A stretch of 64,000 bases of DNA from Ischnura elegans (lineage: Eukaryota; Arthropoda; Insecta; Odonata; Coenagrionidae), in NCBI RefSeq assembly GCF_921293095.1, contig NC_060248.1:17254744-17318743 (forward strand). The letters run 5' to 3'. Under the pieces are notes generated by a model, which was not told where the DNA came from, did no database searches, and worked only from the letters and a program-made list of their open reading frames with translations. How positions within the stretch are numbered: position 1 is the first letter of the stretch; each line of letters begins with the position of its first letter. Made by a program: the position numbers and the translations under genes. This document shows positions 44,553-56,500 of this stretch, piece by piece.

Positions 44553-47500
44553 ATGGTGTGTAAAGAAGACGTTGTGACGTGGTTTAAGGAGTCATCTAGT
44601 TACAAACGTATTGATTTAATGTGTAGTTTATTGAATATGTGCATTCCTTTTGAGTTAAGGTTTTTAGGCACATGTGTGGAGGACCTCGGTAAACGAGACT
44701 TTCATGACCTTAGGGAGGCCGAGAATCGTGCAAATAGTTTAACGGTATTAACTGAACTCCGAAGTGTTTCTGATAAACGGACACGACGCAATGTAGCAAT
44801 ATATTTATCGTTACTACATTCTTCTAACCATGGGTGTTCCAATGAATTGTATAGGATACTTTCAAGCTTTGACTGTAGTGAAATTAATAATGTGAGTGCG
44901 GAATCTGATTTAGATGATCATCCCTTGGATGAGTTATTGTTGCTTTATACCATGGCCATAAATCATCCTGCTTTTACCTACGAACAAAAAAGAATATTTG
45001 AAGATATCCTTCTAAAGCTTCAAGAAGAAGAAAACAAAGTGTGCTTGACGAATAATGTTCTTATTTTAGTGAAGTCACCTTTACAGGTATGTCTCTTTAT
45101 TCATGTTCGCTATTTAGTTTTACTTTATGCGACATTGCACATCGTTTTGGACCCAGTCATACTTTATGTTGAGGCTAATGTATTTTCGATGCGTTGTAAG
45201 GCTATAATGAACCAAGTTACTCTATCATTATTTTGCATGCGATAACGTGGGTCGCTTCATATAGATTATTGCTTAAAAGTGTCGAAATTTGAGTGTATGT
45301 GATGATTTAAGTACTTTTTATAGGTTGAGGTAACGACAAGTTCTTCATTCTAACATTAGTTGTGTATTTTTTGTGTAAGAAAATTATGAGACCACATGTA
45401 CCTATACTCATCTTTTTGAATTTAGTGTCTTTAGGAGTTGACTGGGGTATGCATTGGTCTAACAGATTGAAACTTGTATTCACTTATGTGATTTATTTAG
45501 TAATTTACCCAATGACTAATTGAAACACATTAAAGGCCTTTTTCTTATAATTTCTTGTGTTTACCCTTCCCACTTTTCATTTATTTGATCCCAGACATTT
45601 ATCCTTGACTCCTTGACATGACTAATATCTTGACAAAGCTATTGACACATTTGATCTTAATTTCATGTACGATGAACTGCCTGCTTTGTTTCTGTCACTC
45701 GGCATGCATCTTCATGAAGTGTTTCACTGGTGTAAAATTATCATTAATGAACATGGTATCCACCATGGCCGTAGCATGAATCCTGAACTTACATACAATG
45801 GTGACCTTACTGGTAATTGTTATTTATGAGACCATGCTTGCAAAAAAATCGAAATAAGTGTATATTTTTATTGATTAAATTGTGCGCATTAGATTTAGTA
45901 GCAGATCTTGGTTGTGTATCTATTCCGGAGCATAGTTGTTCGGTGTGATTTTAAAGATAGTATATCTGCAAGTCATTCATTTCACTGGCTATGACTGGTT
46001 TGGTGGATTTCAATTGGCTTTTCAATATCTAACCTATTACTTGTAATTTGCTGATAAGTTGTTTACTTTGCATGGGTAAATGTCAGTTTGAGTACCAGTT
46101 TCCTGGATCTTGTGGTGATAAAGATTGTCCAACTTCATTCTGATAGATTACTATTGGTAATAATTACTATGATGGATATGTATTTAATTGGTTTTAGTTG
46201 TTGAAATTAATTTCGCGTGGTTGCCACTTTTTAACACGTATATTAAGAGGATCGGACAATTTTGATTATCTGTTAGTGTTAAAAATGGAAAGGCAAAAAA
46301 TATTAAATATGCATGTCAAACTGAGGTCATACCTTTGAGAAACTGATTTGGTTACTTTGCCATGCTGAAGATTTTCAGTGAAGAATTTTTCCAGGACTAA
46401 GGGTTTTACGACCTAAACAATGGTTGTCTGGGAATAGGAAGTCTTTTCCAATTGATGCAATTGGTAGTGGTCAACAAATATTTTGATTGGGGGAGTATGA
46501 TGGCTTATGGCACTACATATTCTCATGTACTTCTAAGGGTCCTGTTTCAAATGTGACCTTATATACTTTCCCAGAGTATGCATTAATTATCTGCCTCAAT
46601 CTGTCATATGCATTAGTTTGAAGTGTTATGTAACCTTTTGAAGGATCATTTGGGTCAATTGTATGACTGTCAAACCCTCGTAGGGCTCTCTAAAGATAAG
46701 GGGGGTTATTTTATTCCTTTATTCAATCGTCAGTCATCATCGTTTGACAACTGCAACATGTCAACAATCTCTATGAAGCATTCGGCAGGAGCATAATTGA
46801 TCCGCCGATTGACTCTTAATTTAGACAATTCTTCACTTAATATGCGGATTGCTATTTCTCCCTGAAAATTTTCTGAATTAAATTAGAAGAAGAGTTGTAT
46901 TTTTGGAAGAAAATCCTGTAATTAGAAAGTGTTATGACCTAATTTGTGCACTATGTCAACCTTGACGGTAACTGAGATCAGACCTGTGGAGCGTCTTAAA
47001 TTTTAGCCTTGAGTTCTGCTCTTTTGTCAATTTGACATTTCTTAATTTTCTATGCGTTGGCTGAGAAGCGATTTTGTGTCTTCGTTTACATAAGTCTGCG
47101 AAGTGGATACATGAGTTGCATGTAATTACATCTTATACAGTGAATTATTGCCTTTTGTGGATCCTCATTTAATGCTTATGGAGTTAGACTCTCCTATTGA
47201 ACTCTTTATCTCCACAATGCACAACACACACTCAACATTCATTGAACATTAAAGTTCTCCATTCCAAATAATTGTGATGAAATTGCTGTGTAAGTGTATA
47301 GATGTTGACATTTAACCGAGGGTGTGTGTGTGCTTTCAATATCTGAATAGGATGAAGGCTGACGTGATACTGACATTGTTTAAACATTTTTCCCTTCATA
47401 TTTGGAGTTACCAAAGGATTTTTGATCTTGAATATGGAGAAAATACCCTGATATTGTTGCATTTTTAATGTGAAATCCACTAAACACATGCTCACATATG

Positions 47501-50500
47501 TTCATACGTCTCATCTTCTGTGTCATTGTTACATTTCTGTCATAATTTGTACAATTTCTTTAACTGAGGAAGTGTACTTAATCTATTGATGCAAAAACAG
47601 GGTGAGTGTTTCTTCAGAGAAGTCTTCTGGTCCGAAATGTATTTGCTGTATCTTTAGAGGGTTAGGATTCTGTATGGTGTCATTCTCAGAGTCCAAGTTA
47701 AACCACAAAGATAAGATTTTTAGCACTTGTAAGTTTAAGCCTGGTGAAAAAGGGATCCTCTGCCGTAGTCCTATCAGAGTTCTTACCTCAACTTATTTAA
47801 TTAACCTCTAGGATAACAATGTTTTGATGGTGCCCTTTAAAAGTTTAGTACCTTATTAGATATTTCGCTGAATACTTTTGATGCCACCCACCATTACAGC
47901 TTCATGAAGGCCTTTTATCAAGTTTTCTTTAAATTTTGAATGTTTTTACAAATTATCTTTGATTTTTGTGGCTTGGTAAAAAAATTCTAGTTGAGTTAAT
48001 GTTTTTAGCTTATTGAAGCCTTAATTTGAATGGACATTCTCTTGGCATTCTCTTCTTTTTTTGATTTGCATATTTGTCACTCTCTATCACTTGGTATATT
48101 CTTAGTTATTATGCTGGTAGCCTCAGTATTAGTTGTTAATAACAGTGTTACTGATCATTTTTCCGACTGCAATTTACGGTGAATGAAAGTTTGTGATGTG
48201 AAGTGATCCTACGTTGTATTGAAGTGCAGAGAATAACAGTTGCAAAAATATTTTACCATGTGATTTTTTTCTTTATTAATTTTAATTTAATAAAAAAATA
48301 ATTTTACAGCCTGTTTACATTCATTGAAGTTAAAACTGATTGTATGTTACCAATAATGTCAATTAACTGCTAATCATTTTTGTGGTTTTATGCTGAGTTC
48401 TCATTCTTAATTTTAATTGTTTTATTACTGTCTTACTACTTTACTCTTAAAACGTTTTGCATGGGTGCATTTTTATAGATATTTCATTTCAACATGTAAC
48501 TTAATGGCATTAATTCAAACAATGCGTTGATTAATAATCTATTTTGTTTCTGATTGATAGGAAATGGATCCTGCCATGTTAACTTGTGGTGCCAACCAGA
48601 ATGCATACGTCCGACCATATATTACCCCTATTGCTGCTATTCCTGTTGCATGTGGTACGTAGCTTTCTATCATTACCATATGGTTAAGTTAATTATCTTT
48701 TTATTTTTATCCTTCGTTAAAAAATTACATTAGTAACAATTGGTGTTTATTTCACCGTAACTGTAATCTTTATCAGCTATGCAAATATATCGCGGAAAAT
48801 AGCATTTAAATATCTAAAAAGCATTTAATGAAAAATTAGGGATTTCCTTTTATTCTTTTTGTGAACATTAAAATGCTAGAATACTTGGAGACCAGGAAAA
48901 AGTCATTAATGAGGTGCCATCAAATGAAAAAAATGATATTATGGTATCCATCTCTGATTGTAGACAGATGTTGTAAGATTCCAAAAGAGATTTTCATTTC
49001 AATCCACATATTACGTAGGTAATCATGAAAATAATGATCTTTTAGCTGTTGGACGTGCCAGAATTGTAGGTGGTAGAACTTCATGGTTGAACAAGTTTTC
49101 TATGCTGTACCTTTCATCAAAATATTTAACCTCTGTAATATTTGATAGAATTCTTTTACCTCATCCCCTAGCTATCTTAAATATGTACCATTGTGGTTTA
49201 ATTTTTTAAATTTTCGATCTTACACACTCTCAAACAAGGCCATGGCTGGGCCGTATTCGCTATCCATGATTTTTTGTGAGTTAGAGGTACAGAATTATGA
49301 AAAGTTTTTCATGTAAATATCATTCTTTTTTAAATTTAAATGCCAAAGTTATAATGCTTCAAATTTCACACTGAATGCCTAATGGTGCCTTTTATGTTGG
49401 TCCTAAATGTCAGACTTCGGTTGATATGATGTTTTTGTTGTAATTGAAGGGAGTTTGCATGGAATTGAGTTTATTTTGTTGCCTGTATGTTAAATAGCCT
49501 TCAAGCATTGTGGTCATTGCATTCATTTGGTAAACCCTCACAATAATGGGTGTTCACATAGATTTATGAATTAAGCAAAACAGGAAATAATTGATATCTC
49601 TTTGAGGTTCCTGGCATTTTGGATAATTAATCTTAATCTTTGTTCCTTCCAAAAGTCTCGAGACAGAATTTCTTCATCTTAAAGAGATTCATGCATCAAC
49701 AGCTGGGGATATTTTACCTAATGAATTAGAGTTAATGTGGTGAAAGTCTTAGCCACATGTGCATCGTACGTGTCGGAATAACTTTTTCTTTAAGTTTGTA
49801 CTCATGGTGGCAAATATTTTGGTGATTAATTTCTCTGATACACATGTGTCTAATTCTGTTAGAATCCCAGGAAAACAGCTTTAGGATGTTTTGAAAAATA
49901 AGTTGTCTTCTGGGAGAAAGATAGTGGCATTACCACTGCAGCATAGAAAAAAAATGAACCTCCTTCATGCAACAAAAGGTGAAAATTTTGCTGAAAAGCA
50001 TGCTTCAGAGGAGTTGATAATAGAATGCAAACTATGCTTCTTCATCGTTGCATTCACTGAGGGAAATTAACAACCCTTCATGGAACAATGTGGGGCTGAA
50101 GAGGTTCTGGCTCTAAACTTAGGGCAAAATAATCTGCCTCTTAAATGCACTTGCTTCTTCTTCATCTTTCTTCTGTGTCATTTTTTACGTGATTTCCTAT
50201 GGCTATCAAAATATGTGAAGTTGTGGCAATTCATGTAATGTTGGTGCTTTGGAATGCTAGAATCATCATGCTGCAGTGCTCCACAACTGTCAATCTTCCT
50301 TTTTTTAGATATGCTGGTACCATCATTGCTCTTTGCTTGAGTTGTTATACAAAAACCTATCTCTGTGCTGGGTTCATGATGACAGAGGCATTACCGCTGC
50401 GTATTAGAAATAAAGGAGTGAAACTTTGTCAGGATCACTATTATAATTGAGAAGTTTCACAAAGTCAAGCCTGAAGATCTTAGGTGTATTACCACTGCAG

Positions 50501-53500
50501 TTAGGTTCATGCATTGGGAGTAATGAGTCAGAGTCATTGAGAGAAATCTGGCTTGAAAAATGTTATGACTAAGAATTTCAAAGGAGGTAATTGCAAGTGA
50601 AGTGGCTGAGTATTAACCAAGTGTAATCATCAGTGCATGGAATTATTTTGCATTTTAGTTATTCTCGTTGCATAGAATAAATTATAGTGACATGCAATTA
50701 CGACTGCTTTAGATATAACTCGCAGTCCTTGGCTAGCTTTGCTTTCACAGTTGAGTTTTTATATCTAAATGGTTGGCAATAGGTGGCGTAATGTTACTTT
50801 CCAATCTAACTCACTCTCTGGTGCAGTCGTTAAAGTTACACAGCTAGTTACACATTATCGCATAGTCATTCAGGCACAAATTTTTAGTTGACAGGGAATT
50901 CATGTTTTACGAGGTTCTTGATTACTCTTTTTGTTATTTCTCAGTTTTCAAACATTTATCAAAAACAGTGAATTTTCTCAGTAAAAAATGTTATTTTCTT
51001 AATTCTCCTTTTTCATATTTATTTTCCAATGTAGTCATTGAACTAATGGCCATATTTCTCCGAATATAGTCCCCCCCCCCCTAATTTTGAGGCTTCAGTT
51101 TCCAGAAAAGTTAAAAAAATGCGTTTGAATATAGTCCTCCCCTTTACCATGGGCATTTTTGGAAAAAAAGGGGGGACTATATTAAGACACATACAGTAAT
51201 GCCTATTTGTTATTTTGCCTTATTTTGCAGTAAATTTTGATTTTTTAATGCAGTCTGGGTTATTGATGTGGCCAATATGCTCATAGCGTATTATCGCTTT
51301 TCAATTTTAATATTTCTCTGAAACCTGAAATTTTTTTCCTTTACATGAAACTACCTACCATTGAAAATGAAGGGAAATTTCTCAAATGTGTAGAGTTGAT
51401 TTGAACCCTGCTAAGTTGAATTTGGAAAAATTCAGATCGCATTAAAAATTATTCAAGGTAGTTAAATCATTGAATTAATAGTATATTGGCAATCAGTCTT
51501 GCACAGAAAAAATGCCCAAGTATCAAGGCTCCCACTCATTTGTGAAAACCTTAAAACCGTGAATAAGCTGTGAGTTTCATCTGTTCTGAAAAAACCTGGA
51601 AAAAGCCGTGAATTTTGTCATAAAACCTAAAAAATATCTCAAACTTGGTTATTTAACTACGATTGACAAATCAAAAGAAAAGTCGATATGTCGATAATCT
51701 TTCAAGGTCAGTCACGTGCAGACAGTGTCCACGCATGTATCTGCACGAGTATATTCAAAGCGCAATTATTGGTCCGTGTGTCATGAAGCCGGAAGACCAG
51801 TGACCAAAATGTTCATAACCCTGGCAAAAATTCAGACACTTCTTAACTTCCCAGCCACCCTGCTCCCTCCATTTGCCCACTCACAACCTTTAGCCAGCCC
51901 TGAATTACGTTAACGATAGGTGATATCAAGGTGTAATTGGCCGAGGTGTGAGGCAAAGCTGTCCTCTATTAGTGCTGCTTTTTAACGTATACGCTGAGTA
52001 GATGGTAAGAGAAGCATGGGACGAGTTGGAGTGAAAGTGGGAGGAATGATGTGAAAATAGTTAAGGTTGGCGGATGATCAGGCCCTGATTAGCCAGTCAG
52101 TGAGGGGACTGCAGGCTTTAGTGGATGCGTTAGACAAGCGGTGTGAGGAGTATGGGATGAGGATTAATCACAAGAAGACAAAAGTAATGCGGTTTTGTAA
52201 AGCATCGCGAGCGAGGAATGTGGGACTCAAGATAAAAGTAGGGGGGGAAAAACTTGAGCAGGTAGAGCAGTTCAACTATTTGGGCAGCACATTAGAGGAA
52301 AACGGATACAGTAGCAAGGACATCAGGAAGCGAATTCTGCTGGCAAAGGAGGCGTTCATGAACAGGAAGGAGCTTCTGAGAGGATCGTTATGTAGGAGTC
52401 TAATGAAAAGGTTGGTGAAGAGTTTGATTTGGATTGTAGCTCTCTACGGTGCGGAAACGTGGACACTGAGGAAAGAAGACGAGAGAAGATTGGAGGCATT
52501 CGAGATGTGGGTATGGAGAAGAATGGAGAAGGTGAAATGGACGGAGAGGAAAAGTAACGACGAAGTGCTGGATATGGTTGGCGAGGAAAGGCAGCTTTTA
52601 GATGAGATACGGAGGAGACAGAAGGTATGGATGGGAGTAGTACTTAGCAGGGAGGGAATGTTGAAAATGGTGTTATAGGGTAGAATGTTAGGGTTAGGAG
52701 TGAGGGGAAGGAAAAGAATAGGATTTTTAGACAGATTGAAAGGGAGTAGGCCTTACAGTGAATTGAAGAAGGCAGTGCTGGAAGGAAAGGGACGGTCCCA
52801 GATCACTTCTTTTGTACTACATGGAAACCTACCTTAATTATTAGATACTTTCATCGCTGCATCTGCATTCTTGCATCTGTTGTGTTTATTAAATTTTTAG
52901 TTAATATGTGGCTGTAGATTATCATGTGTTCAATATTTCTGCCTTAAATGGCTCATCGGGAGACTGTGATTTTTATAATTTTATCAGAGTGAGGAGCATG
53001 AAATACTCATTATAATTTGTGTAAGGATGCCAATGTTGATTAATTGGTAGTAGTTCCATCTGAGTCTTGGATTCTCATAGATTCACCATAAATGTTATGT
53101 ACTGCTTCAATATTTTCGGGAAGAAAACGGTAAAATTTTGCTGAAAACCTGTGAATGGGAAAACATTGATCAACAAACCAGTGGATCACCATTTGCCAAG
53201 GATAATAATAAAAACTACAATTTTCTACTACATTGCCTATTCGGAAAACTATAAACTGTTGTGGAGATTATCAGATTTCTATGTCCCACCCCTCAAGTGT
53301 GTGCCTCGGAGTGTGATTCTATAAAAAAAAACAAAGGAAGGGATTTTGAGGGTTAGGTTATTGGCCACTGCTTGAATGCATGGCTCTGTTCAAATTTGCC
53401 ACCAGTTCACCCTCTGCATTTTATCTGACATTTTGACATTAAAGACTTTTGGAACGTAGAGTCCTACTGATTTCCTCTCCTTGGGATATATTTGATGAAT

Positions 53501-56500
53501 GAAATTGGGAGGATTGTGCCTTTTTAGTAAATCAGACCTTTCATTGGATTAATATGAGAGAGGTGACGGAATTTTCCGCATCATCATCATTAGTCAACAA
53601 TCCTAAGATTGGTTTGATGCAGCTCTCCATTCCTCTCTCCTATCCTCTAGCCTTTTCATAGCAGCGTATTTCTTCTGTTTTGCATCCTTTGTAGCCTGAC
53701 CTATGTAACTCATTTTGGGGCTGTCCCTTGCCCTTCATCCGTTCCACCTGTCCGTCTACGATTGTTTTCATCAGGCCGTCATGTCTCATAATGTAGCCAA
53801 TTTAACAACAATGTAGTGTTTATGATATTGGAGTATAGGTCATGATAAATAAAATACACATTTGGCCAACGTTTCGGAGATTTATTCTCCTTCCTCAGGG
53901 CTCTTAATTATAATGAATGTTTACAAAGAAAATAAAGAAAATAAATTAATTAAGTGGTTACAAAAATTTTGAATACAATTGTGCAGTACAAATTCATTGG
54001 TAAATTAAAAATTGCATTGCACACAAAATTTCTAACACGCAAAGCAGACTTCTGTACACAAAAATAAAATCAGAAACCCCAAAAAAACTAAAAAGTAACA
54101 TAATATACCACATACCATGCCTCGATTGTAATAGTTGTTACATTGGTCAAACTTCTCAATATTTAAAAAACCGAATATCCCAGCACAAATCATCAATAAA
54201 AAATAAAATCACTCTTTCTGCTCTTGCAAATCACAGTCTAGACTATAGCCATCATTTTGATTTCGAGAACACCAAAATTTTAGACATAGAAACCAATTTT
54301 AAGAAAAGATTATTTAAAGAAATGTTTTACATATCAAAATCAAATAACAGTTGCAATAAAAGATCGGACATAGAACACCTAAGTAAAATTTATTATTATT
54401 TAATTCATCGAAATTAAAATTGTTTAGTATAATTTAGATACCATTTGTTAACAAATGAATCAATATTTATAAGTAACCATGATTAGCCTAGTAACGAAAC
54501 TTTTCTATCACAGGTATGTTGTTTAATTCTGTTCACAATTTTTAATTTACCAATGAATTTGTACTGCACAATTGTATTCAAAATTTTTGTAACCACTTAA
54601 TTAATTTATTTTCTTTATTTTCTTTGTAAACATTCATTATAATTAAGAGCCCTGAGGAAGGAGAATAAATCTCCGAAACGTTGGCCAAATGTGTATTTTA
54701 TTTATCATGACCTATACTCCAAGATCATAAACACTACATTGTTGTAATAATAAGGAAGGTCAGGAGAAGTAACTTTATTCATTGTAGCCAATTTAGTTGT
54801 CCTGTCTTCTGCTTAAGGTTTTTAGAAGAGTTTCTTTTCTTCAATTCTTCTCAGCACTTCCTCGTTACTTACACGGTCAATCCATTTTATCATCAACTAG
54901 GGAGATGAATTATTAATGACAAAACTCATGGTTTTGACATCACAAAAGATCTTAGTATGCGTGGAAGAATCCAAAGAGCATGGAAAGATGTGCAATACAT
55001 TGTAACACCCTGAGATGGAGGTTTAAAAAAATTGAAGGAATTGTATGGATTCCTAGTGGATGAGATTCCTATATCCACTCCAAAATCACTTGCCTGGTAT
55101 TCATTCATTTATAGTGTTGAAATCCTAAGATTCCCCCCATACTGCAGGCCTCCATTTCCTCATCCTTTGCCCCCCAGTTCCTTGACCCCCCTGAGGCTCT
55201 TCTCCCACATATCTTTCTCGATCAAGAAGGTCCCTTCGTCCTCTTATAGGGACTTCTCCATCAATATTTCCTTTCAATATGTTGCCCATGTAAGAGATTT
55301 GTCTCATTAGAGGTTTATCCACAGTTTTCTTTGTAATACAGTGATGCTTAGTGCCCTTTCTTTTCATATTTTTGTATTTGCCTTGTTTACCACCCTATCC
55401 ATCCATTTCATCTTAAGCATCCTCCTTCAGCACCATTTGTCTCAGGCCTGTGATTCTTTTCTGACCAATTTTTCCAATGGTCCAAACTTCTGAACCATAG
55501 TGTGCTACTGCCAACAGGAATGTTTTCAAATACTATTTCTTGGTTATCAATCTTGTGTTCCTTGTGTATATTAAATGCCCTACTTGACAATGATATTCAA
55601 CATGTATTAGCGTTAAAAGGTTGATGATGTAAAGGGAAAAAAACTGGAGCATAGAGCTTTACAATGGAACAAAGAAAAGGGAACATCAGAAGTCATGAAA
55701 GGCAAGTGTTCAAAAGAAAAAAAATATAGTGGCTGGAAGAAGACATTGATGGCAAAATAGGGCATAGCTAAGATAGGTTGAGGAGTTACTATGTAGTTAG
55801 AATGGAAGCATCAAAGATATAAAAGTTCTGAATCTCAGGAAAATTGATAAAAGAGAAACGAAGGAACTTTGATGTAGAGCATAGCAGGAAGATATATGAC
55901 AAAGTGAACAACAAGCAATAATTGAAACAGTGGGGTGAAAGAACGTAGTTTATAGGACAGTGTGCTAAATGGTAAAGGCTGTAAAGTAGAAGGGTGGTAA
56001 GAACACTTTGAACTAAGTTGAAAATGTTATCGTTGCAAAAAGAGGATCAATGATAACATAAGTGACAAGATGGCTGAAGATTCTGAATGATAATGGAAGT
56101 CTGAGAATTGACCAAGAGAATTGACTGAGCTAATACATATAGGAAGAAAGCTCTGCAGTTGATAATCATATTTTGCTAGAGGTTCTTGATATGGAAATAG
56201 AGCTGAACTCTGCTCCTTAAGCATAAAGTATGTGGAATCTTTATGACATTAGAAACGACTTAAGATGGATAGGAAAGGAAAGAGTTGTGTGACTATAATC
56301 CATTGAATTTTAAAAGATGGATTTGTCTGCGTGGTGTCTTGAAAAAAAAGTTTTAATTCCAATTACCGAAACAGAGCAATGGAGTGAGGCTAAAGGACTG
56401 TCATTCCAATTTGTCATGTGGCTACATATGTTATGATGACAGATAACCAACAGAATGAAGTCAGCTTAATGGTGATGAAAACATAGTAGTTAGGTGCCTG

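Larger units (their letters stand above)
53805..54782 (+). mobile_element. 5'-truncated Penelope-like element with inverted terminal repeats
   Basis: A 210-bp arm (53805-54014) is repeated in inverted orientation at 54536-54745 with about one visible mismatch. A 37-bp tail (54746-54782) follows the right arm only, and the whole is flanked by the 13-bp duplication TGTAGCCAATTTA (53792-53804 and 54783-54795). The middle encodes a GIY-YIG endonuclease fragment. Penelope-like elements are known for pLTRs in direct or inverted orientation, a short one-sided extension, variable target duplications and hammerhead ribozymes in the pLTR, and all of these are seen. The reverse transcriptase is missing. 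Confidence 0.85.
53579..54900 (-). mobile_element. RTE-like LINE family 2 fragment hosting a Penelope-like insertion
   Basis: The two halves (53579-53804 and 54783-54900) join on the minus strand to give KIKWIDRVSNEEVL-like, LKTLSRRQDN, then the HDGLMKTIVDGQVE..KGKGQPQNELHRSGYKGC region. The order matches 39549-40100. The tail at 53579 is an ATGATGATG repeat. Split by the element at 53805-54782. Confidence 0.75.

Noticed and set aside
54926-55108. Gene candidate around 54.9-55.1 kb
   Set aside because: Short opposing ORFs without domain or splice support, lying between two LINE fragments.
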